A DNA stretch of 64,000 nucleotides from assembly GCA_026018925.1 (NCBI GenBank), contig JAKSZU010000005.1, forward strand, positions 83,007,398-83,071,397, given 5' to 3'. The notes under the pieces are model-generated. The model was not told the origin of the DNA. It searched no databases and saw nothing but the letters and a program-made list of their open reading frames with translations. The position numbers were made by a program, and so were the translations under genes. This DNA is from Tupaia tana (lineage: Eukaryota; Chordata; Mammalia; Scandentia; Tupaiidae). Shown piece after piece: positions 32,485-43,905 of the stretch (position 1 is its first letter; the number at the start of each line of letters is the position of its first letter).

Positions 32485-33660
32485 TGTTATAGAGCAATGT
32501 GTAGTATATTTGATTTTTATTTTGAAGACTAAAATAATAAGACTAGAGAAATTGCTTTCCTTGCCTAAGATAACTGCCTGAGTTTGTGGTAGACAGAATT
32601 AGAGCCTGAAACATCTGTATTTGTGTTTACTAGTCTGTGTATCCAGAAAGCTTATGTAGGAAGTTATTTAAGTAATGACTGTAAAAAGCACATTTCAAAT
32701 ATGACTTCTTTCGATGGTCTTTTTTCTTCTTCCCAATATTAATGCAATTAAATGTAGCATAACAATGGCTGTCTTTTCTCTGGAAGTAACAGAATGTTGT
32801 TAGAATGAGTCTAGCATAAATCTCTATTCAACGAGTGTGTGCCAATTCAAAGTTATTCATATAAGAAAGAAATTCCCTGGAGTTTAAGTGACGCATCAAA
32901 GAATAGATCGAAGCAGAAATTGCCTAAATGAAAGAGCTATTCATTTTTACAAGATGAATAGTTTTGCTATTTTTAGAGTATGCTTGGATATAAATATTTA
33001 TTAAAATATTTTAAATATTTCTATTCACTATCAGTGAATGTGGATGAATTATTATCAAGATTTTGATAGTCATTGATGTAATTCGTTAAAGGTTTGAATT
33101 TATACTGTTTAGGTTAAGAAGTTTGGCTATCCATTGTTTCATTTTGAATGTACTGAATTAAAGTGACACGGCCCTGGATTGTAAGAATATTGCCAGCGTT
33201 CTGCTTTTTGACATGTTAACTCATCACCAATGAAGAAACTTGTTTAAATTTAGAGAATCTTATAATAACAGCAGTAAAATCTTATCTCATCAGGGCACAA
33301 TCAATTCACCTTGTTAACTTTTCCTCAGACAAACAGTAAAATTCAATAAGGTTTTATTTTCTTTCCTGTAAACTAAAAGCAAAGAGGTCTTCAAATTTTA
33401 TTCATAGCTGTTGAGAGACCAACACCAACAAACCTGTAAATTACACATAAAATACACAATGCAGTTAAATACAATTTTAAGAGTAAATAAGGCAAAGTTA
33501 CAGCTCTCAATGTATTCAGACTTCATATTTTCATAGTTTCAATGGGAAGAATAAGGAAAAGCAGAAAAATTACCCTGGAGATAAGGAGTTCATGTAGCAA
33601 ACGTGAAGGTAAGCGTATGTACATTTGGTTAGGAAGTCATGAAGTATTACTAAGGAGTAT
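32485..33660. other. No recognisable repeat
   Basis: A long stretch without repeats that I recognise (about 1.2 kb), uncommon in this window. No coding signal seen. Confidence 0.45.
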
Positions 33661-33923
33661 TTTTCCTTTTTTTCTTTTTTTAAGTTTTGCCATAGGATGC
33701 ATGTGCTTGCCAGGAAGAGAAAGAGACAAAGTAGGAAATCACCCCCCTCAGGGGCCATGGCTACAATCCTTTCTCTTCCAGTCTCCTCTTTGAACTTTGC
33801 AGACACCCTCACCCTTCACATATGCGGACACCCTCAGTGTTCAACTCACTGGATCTGGAACTCGAATTGCAGTTGACCATGTGGGAGTGCAGTGCCTTAA
33901 CCACCATGCCATGTGCTGGCCCC
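33661..33923 (-). mobile_element. Family A SINE, long form, antisense
   Basis: TTTTTTTAAGTTTTGCCATAGG start, body, then a local duplication of a GGACACCCTCA segment (ACACCCTCACCCTTCACATATG and the following GGACACCCTCAGTG), B-box complement GAACTCGAATTGC, end GCTGGCCCC. Confidence 0.9.
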
Positions 33924-34135
33924 AAAAAGGATTTTGATTGGATCTATATGTACATAAATATAAATAATTACTTTCAACTCTAGTGAGGGTGGATATTTCC
34001 TTGATGTATGATTTTTTACCATTTAGCGAAAGAATACATAAAGGGATATTTTACATATTTACAATAGTGATGTCAAACTAGAACTACTACCTACACAATA
34101 CAAAGAGAGTAATGTGCGAAGTTCACTGATATATT

Positions 34136-34666
34136 TAGTCTTTTTAAAAAAAATCACTATCTGGGAACCAGCAGTTAGCGTAATGGCTATGTCGCTGGAC
34201 TCCCACGTAGTTGACTGCAGTTCGCGTCCCGGACCTGGTGGCTTAAAACTCACCCCGGGCGCGTGTGCGTGCATGCCCAAGATCCTGAGAGGAGAATGGA
34301 GGAGAAGGGATTGCGGCGTGACCATCCCCCCGGAGGGTGATTTCTTGCTTTCTGTCTCTCTGTCTGTCTGGCGAGCGCATGCGCCCTATAGCGAAAACCT
34401 CTCCAAAAAAAAAAAAAAAATCACTATCTGATGCATATGCTTGCTGGAGAAAGACAAAGAAAGAAAGAGTGAAAGAAAATGAGAAGGCATCCTTCTAGGG
34501 CGAAGGTCATGCTGTAATCCCTTCTCCTTCATTCTCCTTCCATAATTTTGGGCATGCATGGACATGTACTTGGTGTGTTTCTCAAGCTGCTGGGTCCTGG
34601 ACTTGAACTCCTAAGTCAGCCATGTGGGATCTAGCTGTTGTAACCACCATGCCACTGGCTGGCCCT
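34136..34666 (-). mobile_element. Family A SINE, antisense, split in its tail by another SINE
   Basis: The T-rich tail lies before 34163, and the body resumes at 34431 with ATGCATATGCTTGCTGGAGA and ends CTGGCTGGCCC at 34666. The inserted element is 34164-34418. Confidence 0.88.
34164..34418 (+). mobile_element. Family A SINE, long form, nested
   Basis: Very close to the copies at 10999 and 20501; B box GGTTCGCGTCC (like 10999), end CCTATAGCGAAAACCTCTCC. AAATCACTATCTG (34151-34163) and AATCACTATCTG (34419-34430) are the duplication. Opposite orientation to its host. Confidence 0.95.
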
Positions 34667-34669
34667 CAT

Positions 34670-35211
34670 CTGCGCTTTAAAAGCAAGGTCTCCTTCATAG
34701 TGTGCACCTTCAAGACTTTCTCCATACAGTTGTTTAATTAATATATAGCTCAGATATTCTTGAGTAACTACCGCTAAATAAGCCACTTTTTAAAAAATGT
34801 TGTAACTAATGGTATAAGAAAATTATTATGGAGGTCAGAGAGCAAATTCAGTTTGACTAATGAGCTGAACATTATAAAGTAAGATTCTGGGATATGAATG
34901 AGGAATGCCTCCACAGAATAGTGCTACCCTTTAATTTGTCTCTGTGCCTAATAAAGAACCTTCTAAAATTCTCCTTTGTTTTACTGGGAGTTTTTGTCTT
35001 CAGTATTTCTTCAAAAGTCCAAAGATGAATTTTACACTCTTTCTGTCTGGAAGGATTGACCTCAAAAGTGCAAATAGAGTATAGAAAAGCATATGCACCA
35101 GTTACATGTAAGTCACATGTCTCGAGGGAATAATGGCCTCTATGATGTTTAAAGGACACTAAAAAAGAAATATTGCATTGTATTTATTAAATTTAAGGTA
35201 CAAGTTAAATA
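34670..35211. other. No recognisable element
   Basis: A 95-codon minus open frame at 34872-35159 has no recognisable similarity and is probably chance. Confidence 0.4.
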
Positions 35212-35340
35212 CAAGAGGGTCTTTAAAAATGTCACGGACAATCATGTTATAGAAACACTATGCATGGATATTGAGATATTTTTGCACCAGAATTAGTTAT
35301 ACTTTTCATTTTCCCAGAAATGTTTTGGAGAGCCCTCTAA
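35212..35340. mobile_element. Mariner-like MITE, type I
   Basis: CAAGAGGGTCTTTAAAAATG and the inverted ATGTTTTGGAGAGCCCTCTA end. More decayed than 58489. Confidence 0.55.
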
Positions 35341-35609
35341 ATTAGCTATAATTAAGTCTCGCATCACCGTGAAAGTATATGATTTATAATGGAGTGCTTA
35401 TACCAAGATAAACTGAAAGAAAAAAATTAAATGTGCTGTCAAGATCAGTTTTTATTCATTATGTGATAATATTATCTTAGTTTATCCTAACTCAGATGAA
35501 TATCATCTTAATTCAGGAGATGAATTTTGAGTTTTCCGAGTGTAGACCTCTCTTGAATAGCAATGTTTTCTTTTTTTTCTTTTTTTCTCAATTAAGAATG
35601 CTGCTCCCT

Positions 35610-35891
35610 GGGACCAGCAGTTAGCATAATGACTATGTCGTTGTACTCCCATGTAGTCGACCGCAGTTCACGTCCCAGACCCAGTGACTTAAAACTCATG
35701 TCAGGTGCATGTGTGTATGTGCCCAAGATCCCAAGAGGAGAATGGAGGAGAAGGGATTATGGCGTGACCATCACCCCTGGGAGGGAGGGGTGATTTCTCG
35801 CTTTCTGTCTCTCTCTGTCTCTCTCAGTCTTTCTGGTGAGCACATGCGCCCTATAGCAAAAACCTCCCCCCCCCCCCCCACCAAAAAAAAC
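35610..35891 (+). mobile_element. Family A SINE, long form, with C15 run
   Basis: Standard long form. Near the 3' end the CCTCTCC motif has become about 15 consecutive Cs (35866-35880) before CACCAAAA. GAATGCTGCTCCCT repeats at 35596-35609 and 35892-35905. Confidence 0.95.
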
Positions 35892-36069
35892 GAATGCTGC
35901 TCCCTTGTCTGTGTATTTTACCTCTCTGCAAACCTTGGCTTAGAAAAGGCTTTCAAGGAGAATTTCTTTGTGACTTCATCCCTTTGTTTTCTTCCACCCG
36001 AAGGGTTTATGACACCTAGAAATTCTCATATATATTTGAATACACACTTGCTTTCTTTTTCATCATGAA

Positions 36070-36165
36070 GATATAGCAGTTTTGCTTTGTTTTCTTACAT
36101 TCCCAGGGTCTAACTAAAGTTCAGCACATGATAAATGCTCAATAAATATTTGTTGAATGAACCAA
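36070..36165 (+). mobile_element. L2 LINE 3' end
   Basis: ATGCTCAATAAATATTTGTT followed by GAATGAAC is the characteristic end of L2, preceded by CCCAGGGTCTAACTAAAG. Confidence 0.75.
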
Positions 36166-36924
36166 TATTGATGAGTAGTTATGATTATGTTACATTGCAG
36201 TATTTAGTTTGGGCTGTTTACTTCTCTTAGATTACATCCAGAAACATCTTTACCTTATATTTAGCATTTTTGTATGAACCCAAACTGCTATGTCTCTTTG
36301 TCTCTTCACTGTTTCTGTTTGGTTCTTTGTGTTTTATTTTCTGTCCACTTATTTTTCCTACTCACATTGCTTTGTTGCTGCGGCCTTAAGTTAACCAACT
36401 TTTCCACTTCAAATGACCTAGAAATGAAAAATGATTTATATGTAGTAGAAAAGAGAACCCTTTATTTTCATCTGGAAGAAACAAAGCTGAATACATAAAC
36501 AGGAGGCTCTTTTAAAAGAAAAGGTAGTCTATAGTCTTTAAAATATAGATATAATAGTTAAATATTGGGTTGTTGGACAAGTGAGGATGCAGTTTTCTAC
36601 GTTTTTATGCAAAAATGCATCATGACTTTTTTTAACAATGGTATAGATATAGATATATAATCTACATTCTATTTATAGCTCATATATAATCTGCATTCTA
36701 TTTACAGTTTTTGTTGCTTTCACAAAAACTTGACCAATGGTTGACATTGTCCAATGAATTGCTGAATATAATAATTGATGTTTTGTTACCTATGGGTTAT
36801 TTTCATTTCTTTTTAATTTTTATAAAGCAAAAATTATAAAACTTTTTTAACAGAGAACTTTAAATATTTTGTGTATTAAACGTTTCTTCCCTTTGCCCTT
36901 CCCACTCTCCCTCTACCACATTTC
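36166..36924. other. Unidentified, with MITE and 29-bp duplication
   Basis: ATATATAATCTACATTCTAT and ATATATAATCTGCATTCTAT start 29 bp apart (36653 and 36682). The type II MITE at 36565 is listed separately. Remainder not recognised. Confidence 0.45.
36565..36642. mobile_element. Palindromic mariner-like MITE, type II
   Basis: TTGGGTTGTTGGACAAGTG on the left, CATGACTTTTTTTAACAA on the right; same architecture as 32404. Confidence 0.6.
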
Positions 36925-37170
36925 TGACCAAAAGGCATATGAAAAAATGTTCAGCATCTCTTATGATAGGGGAAATGCAAATTAAAACCACAAGGAGATA
37001 CTACTGAACTGCACTTAGAGTAGCTAGAATTAAAAAAATAAAGAACAAGTGCGGGAAGGTACTTGGTGAAAAAAAGAACCTTCTTATACTGTTGGCGAGA
37101 AGGTAAATCAAGACAATCTTTGTGGAAAGATTCCTCAAAAACCCACAAACAGAATTACCATTAACATTTT
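36925..37170 (+). mobile_element. L1 ORF2 3' fragment, sense
   Basis: AAGGCATATGAAAAAATGTT, GGGGAAATGCAAATTAAAAC, CACAAGGAGATACTACTGA, CTTATACTGTTGGCGAGAAGG and GATTCCTCAAAAACCCACA are the familiar run of the ORF2 C-terminal coding region. Broken and without its 3' UTR. Confidence 0.88.
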
Positions 37171-37404
37171 AACAAATGATGGTATGTTTATTACATGTGT
37201 TTATGAATGCAAACATTCTACATTGTACTAAAAAATCTTATTTCTTCAGTTTTTAATCTTATCGCCCCTCATTTCTTTTCCTCTATCCAAAGCATGCATA
37301 GGCAGATAAATGCCATCAGCAAATGCTATGAAGCTAACCTATTCAAGAGGTAAGGGACTCTTAAAACTTTACTGTCCATTACCCTGAGTAACTGAAAGCA
37401 TTTG

Positions 37405-37510
37405 CCTGCCTTTTTAGAATATAAACTCATAAAAAAAAGACTATGATATTTATTCATCTTCACTGTATTCAAAATAGTCAAGAGGATGGCAGGACTTGGC
37501 ACGTCAAAGT
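37405..37510 (+). mobile_element. Probable L2 3' region
   Basis: TAGAATATAAACTCATAA, CTTCACTGTATTC and GGACTTGGCACGTCAAAG follow the order of the L2 3' end in strongly diverged form. Confidence 0.45.
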
Positions 37511-38884
37511 CACTAATGTGGGTATGTTAGGGAAGATTTTTCTTTATAATGATGGATTCTTTGTTCAAGTAAAGAGAGCTCCAGTTATCTGAGTTCAATA
37601 CAAAAGAGAGAGAGAGAGAGAGAGAGACATCTGTCTAATTTTTCAAAAATGAAAAAAAGTGCTGAAATCATTCAAGTGAAGTGCTCTTGGAAACCAGCTA
37701 ATGACTGTATTAGAGACTGAAACATGCTTTACTTTATAGGAGATAGGCTCCTATCCCTAGTTTACATTTTAAACACCACATAGGGTACAATTATTCTATG
37801 TATTTTTCTACCTGTTCTACATATGACCTATCTTAAGTTAATCAAGCACCAATGTTTTGATAGGGATAGCTAAAATTAGTTTGTGCTTGTATTTACATCT
37901 GTTTTCACAATTAAAAAATATTTGGGAGAAAGATTAATACATCAAGGTCAATGTTCTTAAGGCTAGAATAATGACAGGTCATGCAGTAGTTTCCAACCCT
38001 TTTCAGATTGGCGCCCTCTCTTATAAGTGCACCTAACGAGGTCAACAATCATCAAATAGAGAACAGAAATGTCAGCATGGGCTAAATCTGACAATTTGCT
38101 CATTATTCACTGTCAAGATTAGCTTATGAGCTTTTAACAATAATTCCTAATGAGAAAACCCTAAAAAAATTGAGTATAAAATAATTAGAAGAGATGACAC
38201 TGGTCTAAGTGACAAAGCAATGTGTTCCATCCCTATGACTTTATGATTTTATAAAATAACATATACAAATTTTAAGATAACCCATTCATAATAATGTTCT
38301 TGACCTTCAAAATTTCTCTTTTACAATCTATGCTTATTTATGTCACTAAGTTCTAGATCAAGATGACTCAGCCTTTTTTTTTTTAAATCATTCTTTCAGG
38401 GCTAAGGGTATCATGCTAATGCTAATGTTAGAAATCTTTATTAAGAACAGAGTATTTAAAATATGCTTATTTTTTCAAATTTTCTGCTGCTTTTCCACTC
38501 TGTATGACCTTTCTCTTACCCCTGCTGATTCCCTGATGTTCCAAGGGTCGCACCTGTTCTTAAGGAAGTGTGGGAGGGAGTGGGTTGAGATGTGAGAGAA
38601 ACACCTGGGTGAACTTTGCTGTAAATGATTTTTATGAATTGTTCAATCTTTTCACCTCCTGCCCCAAAGCCCTCTCTGTTAACAACAGCAACACACTTCT
38701 TGCTGCCCCCTGGGTTAGGATTCTTCTTCCTTACAGGCAAAATAATAGCAAACAGTTCTACTATAAGGTGAATACTGAGCGGTATTTATTGTTTTTTTTT
38801 TTTTACTTTCAATGAAACTCAGCAGTGGAGAAAAACTGTATAAGGAAAGGATTCTGTTATAAAATGATGTAAAAACATTAAAAC
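37511..38884. other. Mostly unidentified
   Basis: (GA)n at 37603-37626 lies just after the start. CAGTAGTTTCCAACCCTTTT near 37985 could be one end of a hAT element, but I find no second end. Confidence 0.4.
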
Positions 38885-39440
38885 TTGAAGTATTTGTTAC
38901 TAAGAGAAGTATATTCTTAGTTTCTGAAGCCGTATTACCATCAGGAAGTTATTTAAAGTATTGATACTTGAAGTATTTTACTAAGAGAAGTATATTCTTT
39001 TTTTTTTTAGGAATTTGAAAATATTCTTTTAAGAGAAGTATATTCTTAGTGTCTGAAGTATTTGAAGTATTTGTTACTAAGAAAAGAATATTCTTTTTTT
39101 TTGGTGGAGGGAGAGATTTTTGCTCTAGGGCATATGCACTTGCCAGAAAGACAGAGAGAGACAGAGAGATAGAAAGCAAGAAATCACACCCCAGGGGGGA
39201 TGGCCAAGCCACAATCCATTCTCCTCTTGGGATCTTGGGCATGCATGCACACACAACTGGCATGAGTTTAAGCCACCGGGTCCGGGACTCGAACTGTGGT
39301 TGGCTACATGGGAGTCCAGTGACATAGCCATTAAGCTAACTGCTGGTCCCAAGAAAAGTATATTCTTGAAGTATTTGTTACTAAGAGAAGTATATTCTTA
39401 GTGTCCGAAGCAATATTACCATCAGGAAGTCATTTAAAGT
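38885..39440. repeat. Irregular tandem repeat tract containing a SINE
   Basis: ACTAAGAGAAGTATATTCTT recurs near 38900, 38978, 39031 (AAGAGAAG variant), 39075 and 39380, along with GAAGTATTTGTTACTAAG and a CATCAGGAAGT unit seen at both 38940 and 39420. The family A SINE at 39096-39350 interrupts it. Confidence 0.85.
39096..39350 (-). mobile_element. Family A SINE, long form, antisense
   Basis: TTTTTGCTCTAGGGCATATG start, GACAGAGAGAGAC tract, ACCCCAGGGGGGATGG, B-box complement GGACTCGAACTG and end TGCTGGTCCC. AAGAAAAGAATATTCTT and AAGAAAAGTATATTCTT flank it. Confidence 0.95.
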
Positions 39441-39448
39441 ATTGGTAC

Positions 39449-39622
39449 TTATTAGGGATTTATCTTCTATCCATGAAGGAGAGAGACAGAGAGACAGCAC
39501 ACCTAATATCTCATGTCACAATCCATCCCAGCCCCAACCAACACAGGAGCATGGCAGGCATGTGTATTAAGGGAGTCTCTGGCTGTGAACCAGGAACCTT
39601 CCAATGATCACCTTCACAAAGC
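39449..39622 (-). mobile_element. Family B SINE, antisense
   Basis: ATCCATGAAGGAGAGAGACA, ACACAGGAGCATGGCAGGCA and TGTGAACCAGGAACC match other family B copies in order. The tRNA head is short or missing. Confidence 0.5.
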
Positions 39623-39820
39623 ATTCGTTCGTTATTATACATAACATAAGACTGTTCAGCTAGATGATATATAATGTATCCACTCTAGCCTGCCTCTGAT
39701 CATATTATACTGCAACATGTAATGACAGTTAATAGCTCTTCCAATGATTCTTCCTGCTGTGCTTTATTCCTCCTTCCCCAAATACAACTCTATTATTTGG
39801 CCATTAAAACTTTATTGCTG

Positions 39821-40073
39821 GGACCAGCAGATGGTGTAATGGTTATGTATCTGGACTCCCACGTAGTTGACACAGTTTTAATACCAGACCTGGTAGCTTA
39901 AAACTCATGGCAGGCTCATGTGCAAGCGTACCCAAAATCCCAAGAGGAGAATGAAGGAGAAGGGATTGCTGTGTGGTCAGGTGGAGGGGGGAATGATCTC
40001 TAACTTTCTGTCTCTGTCTCTCTGGCAAAGGCACATGTCCTACAGCAAAAATTAAAACAAAACAAAAGATCCA
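39821..40073 (+). mobile_element. Family A SINE, long form, first of a serial pair
   Basis: GGGACCAGCAGATGGTGTAA head, decayed B box, full body, GTCCTACAGCAAAAATT tail. CTTTATTGCTG precedes it and CCTTATTGCTG follows. Confidence 0.93.
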
Positions 40074-40085
40074 CCTTATTGCTGT

Positions 40086-40376
40086 GGGGACCAGCAGAAG
40101 GCATAGTGATTATGTCACTCAACTCCCACATGACTGACTGAGATTTGAGTCCTGGACCAGGTGGCTTGAAATTCACACTGTTCATGTATACGTATGTGCT
40201 CAAGATCCCGGGAGGAGAATGAAGGAGAAGGGATTGCAGTGTGGCCATCCCTCCTGGGGGATGATTTCTCACTTTCCTTCTCACTGTCTCTGTTTTTATT
40301 CTCTCGGGAAAGCACACATGCCCTAAGGCAAAAACCTAAAAAAAAAAAAAAAAAAAAAGATAAAAATAAAACAAAA
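40086..40376 (+). mobile_element. Family A SINE, long form, second of a serial pair
   Basis: GGGGACCAGCAGAAGGCATA head, B box ATTTGAGTCCTGG, GCCCTAAGGCAAAAACC end and 22-A tail. CCTTATTGCTG precedes it and CCTTATTGCC follows, so the same target was reused. Confidence 0.93.
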
Positions 40377-40734
40377 CCTTATTGCCTTTGTCATTACAAT
40401 CATTGGAGACAGTATGGGATAATATTGTTGCAGAACTGAAGGCTAGCAGCTGTTAAAAGAAAGAATAACAATTAATTGCTAAAGCTTAAATAAACAGATA
40501 CTGAGCAGCCAAAATACTCTACTTGGTGATTACCAAGAAACTACCTTACACTGTCAAAAATCTTTCACCTTTCCTGTTAATATGTCTGACTTTTCTGTCA
40601 ACTAGATATGTATTTGTGTTGCAAAACCTTTTTATTTAAATATATAATTGAAAAATGATTTCAATACTATTGGGGGAGAAATGTTTACTATAACTGCCTT
40701 CTTGACCTTATGGAAAGGGTGGTATAAAGAATAA

Positions 40735-40980
40735 AAATAGTGACTGTACCATCAATTAACCATTGGCCCAGTGTGTATAATATGTCAAGTACTAGGCTGT
40801 GTATGTCATCTCAATGAAAACTCACCAAAAAAATCATTTAGAGTAGAAATTATCTCCATTTTACAGATGGTTAAACCAAAAATCAGCATATGTATATAAT
40901 TTTCCATAGCCCCAAAGCTAACAAATGATAGAGATAGGATTCAGATATGAACTGCAAATCCCATACTCTTACCTTTTTTG
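40735..40980 (-). mobile_element. MIR, antisense
   Basis: TTATCTCCATTTTACAGATG is the diagnostic MIR stretch; AGCTAACAAATGATAGAGAT and GGATTCAGATATGAACTGC follow as expected. Confidence 0.85.
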
Positions 40981-41141
40981 AAATTAATATATTTAGATAA
41001 CAACAGTTAATAATACTGAATTTCATTTCTTCAGCTATACGTATTTTTCTTAAATTGAATTCTGAGTTTTTTCCTTAATGTTACATAATGACTATTTTCC
41101 ACATAATTAATACTCCGCTTAAATATATTTTAATTGATGTC

Positions 41142-41652
41142 TGTGTTAGTTTTTATGGCTGCTGTAACAAGTTGCCACAGATTTATAGGCTTAAAACAAC
41201 ACAACATTTTTATTTACAGTTTTGAGAATCGGAAGGAAGTCTAACACTGGAGTTACTGGGATAAAATGAAGGTGTTGGCCGGCATGGAAGTCTTTCTGGA
41301 AGGTCCAAAGGAGAGTGTATTTCCTTGCTTATTACATCTTCTAAAGGCTAACTGTATTCCCTGCCTCATGGTAACTTCCTTCATTTTCAAGTCCAGTCAC
41401 AGTAATGCAAAATAAGTCCTCTTACATTGCATTACTCAGATCTACATTGTTTTCAATTTCCACTTTTAAGTACTCTTGTCAATATATGACAACCACCTGG
41501 AGATAATACAGGATAATCCATCTAGTTTAGGATTAGCGGCCTTAGTTCTGTCCGTGACTATAATTTGCCTTTGCTATGTAACCTAACATGTTCATGGGTT
41601 CTAGTGATTAAGACACGGACACCCCTGGGGAGAGGGTGCTGTCTACCACAAT
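41142..41652 (-). mobile_element. MaLR-type LTR, antisense, near full length
   Basis: TGTGTTAGTTTTTATGGCTG, GCTTAAAACAACACAACATT, a middle region and the end GACACCCCTGGGGAGAGGG...GTCTACCACA match a MaLR LTR in reverse. TG...CA-type ends are preserved in reverse. Confidence 0.82.
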
Positions 41653-41773
41653 ACTTAATGTTACATTTTAGAACTCCACCCTAATGTTTTATACTGCCAT
41701 GATCCTATTGCTGAATAAATTATTAACATTGAAATGATCACTTTTGGATGCATACATGAAAATAGTAGAAAAT

Positions 41774-42018
41774 GGGCAAGAAGGTGGTTTAGTGGTTTAG
41801 ATGCTAGACTTCCACATGGTCGACCATAGTTCAAGTCCCAGACCAGGCAACTTGAAAATCACACCAGGCTTGTGTGCATGCATGTCTAAAATTTCAGGAG
41901 GAAAATGGAGAAGGGATTACAGTGTGGCCATCTCCCCTAGGGGAGTGATTTTTTACTTTCCTTCTCTGTCTCTCTCTCTGGAGAGTACATGTGCTCTATT
42001 GCAACTACCTTTTCAGAA
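41774..42018 (+). mobile_element. Family A SINE, long form
   Basis: Diverged head, B box AGTTCAAGTCCC, body, TGCTCTATTGCAACTACC end. AGTAGAAAAT at 41764-41773 and 42019-42028. Confidence 0.9.
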
Positions 42019-42114
42019 AGTAGAAAATTACATATGCACACTTTAATTTTATGTAGCTTAAGTTCATCATTTTGTCTCATGGGTTACTCATTAGAATACG
42101 TTGTAATTACTATT

Positions 42115-42368
42115 ATTTTTAAATTTCATTGTTTATTTCTTCCATGAGAAAGGAAGACAGGAAGAAAAAGAGAAAGAGAGAAGTACCTACACAAGGATCT
42201 TCACGCGGTAATCCACACCTACCTCAGCCCCAGTTAGTCAGGGTCATGGGCACATACATGCACACATACCCAGTGCGTATACAGGGACGTTTCTAGTCAT
42301 AAACTCAGGACTTTCCATTGCACATCTATTGTCACAATGTTGCATTATCACTGCATCAAGCTGGTCCT
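42115..42368 (-). mobile_element. Family B SINE, antisense
   Basis: ATTTCTTCCATGAGAAAGGA, GTTAGTCAGGGTCATGGGCA and the head complement AAGCTGGTCCTA. ATTTTTAAATTT-like sequence flanks both sides. Confidence 0.65.
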
Positions 42369-42570
42369 AAATTTTTATTTTAGGATGGTAGTTTTCAAGA
42401 TCTGTGTACTTACATGAATATATTTATGTTGATTTTATACATGAAGCTTAATTCTCAGTATGATTCATGTTATAGTTTTTCCCCAAAAAAGATCTAGAAG
42501 AATACCATTTTTACCCTTGTCATCCAGCATTTCATATCTGAAATCTTAGTCCAGGGTAGTCATGAACATA

Positions 42571-42980
42571 CAAGAGGGTCTCAAAAGTTCATGGAAAACC
42601 CGTACAATGAAAAATATTATGAATAGATTTCAAAAAACATTTGCACAAAATAAACTTACTTTTTTTTTTAGGTTTTTGCTATAGGGTACATATACTCATT
42701 GAAGAGAGACAGAGAGAAGGAAAGTGAGGAATCAGCCTCCCCCCCCCCCCCCCGACAACGGGGAATGATCAGGCCACAATCTGTTCACTTCTGTTCTCCT
42801 CTCAGGATTTTGGGCATTCATGCACACATGCCCAGCATGATTTTCAAGCCACTGAATCTGGCACACGAACCGCAGTCAGCTATGTAGAAGTCCAGGATAT
42901 CAACCACCATGTCACCTGCTGGCCCTAATAGACCCATGTTTTAATTCAAGTTCTCCACTAACTTCTTGAAGTTCCCCCTT
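42571..42980. mobile_element. Mariner-like MITE, type I, split by a SINE
   Basis: The left part CAAGAGGGTCTCAAAAGTTC runs to 42659; the right part resumes near 42926 and ends TCTTGAAGTTCCCCCTTATA. The insert is the SINE at 42660. Confidence 0.7.
42660..42925 (-). mobile_element. Family A SINE, long form, antisense, with C15 run
   Basis: TTTTTGCTATAGGGTACATA start, GAGAGACAGAGAG tract, a run of about 15 Cs from 42739, CTCTCAGGATTTTGGGC, B-box complement and CTGCTGGCCC end. Confidence 0.93.
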
Positions 42981-43027
42981 ATAATCTTCTCTGTTACAAG
43001 GTTAGAGAATTTACACACACACAAATG

Positions 43028-43555
43028 TGGTAGGTAGGAGGAATGGCTCTCATGCAAAGATGTTGATACCCTAATTCCTGTAATGCATGAATATGTTATA
43101 TTGCATGGGAAGATTGAGTGTGCATATTTTAAGGTTATGCACTTTAAGAAAAAGTATCTTGGACTATTGATTGGGTCCAGTCTAAACATGAACTTCTAAA
43201 AGCAAATCAATTTCTCTAGGCTAAAATTGGAGAGAAGTGGTAGAAAGGGGAACAGAATGTAGCTCCTACCCAAGAGCTAGCAAAGATAGAGGACTGCCAT
43301 CCTACCACCACAAGAAACGGAACTTGTCCAACATAGTTGAGCATGAGAGTAGGGTCCTCCCCAGAGCCTCTAGTAATGTAGGTATTCCTGCCACATGTGT
43401 GATTTCATCATTGTGAAAATCAAAGCAGAGGACGCAGATAAACCCTACTGGACTTTTGAAATACAGAATTGTGAAATAATAAACGTATGTTGTTTAACCA
43501 CTAAAGGTACAGTCATTTGTTTTGACAGCAATAGAAAACTAACATAAATTGTTCA
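43028..43555 (+). mobile_element. MLT1-like MaLR LTR, sense, near full length
   Basis: GGAGGAATGGCTCTCATGCA, CCTAATTCCTGTAATGCATG, GAAATACAGAATTGTGAAAT, AATAAACGTATGTTG (with an AATAAA poly(A) signal) and AGAAAACTAACATAAA follow LTR order. Confidence 0.85.
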
Positions 43556-43644
43556 TTAAATGGCAGCCAACTGGAAATAAGGAAATAACATATTTTTAAA
43601 TAATTAAAACTACTTTTCCACCACTTGAATCGGCTAAATTAATT

Positions 43645-43905
43645 CCAGGCGGGGTGGTGGTTAAGGCACTGGATCCCACGTGGCTAAATTCATAATTTGA
43701 ATCTGAACCTGGTAACTTGAAAAACATGCTGGGCATGTATGCATGTGTACTCAAAATCCTGAGAGGAAAAGGGAGATAAAGAATTTGCAATATAACCATT
43801 CCCCCTGGGAAAGAGGTGAGGTCTCACTTTCACTTTCTCTGTCTCTCTTCAGTGAGCACATGTATGCTATGGCAAAAAATCTTTAAAAAATTAAAATAAA
43901 AAATA
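43645..43905 (+). mobile_element. Family A SINE, long form, older subfamily
   Basis: GGGGTGGTGGTTAAGGCACT head lacking about 10 bases at the 5' end, decayed B box, linker AACTTGAAAAACATGC, TATGCTATGGCAAAAAATC end. Confidence 0.85.

Noticed and set aside
38885..39440. CRISPR-like array of spaced repeats
   Set aside because: Unit lengths vary, spacers are themselves repeats, and a SINE with target duplication interrupts it. The genome is mammalian.
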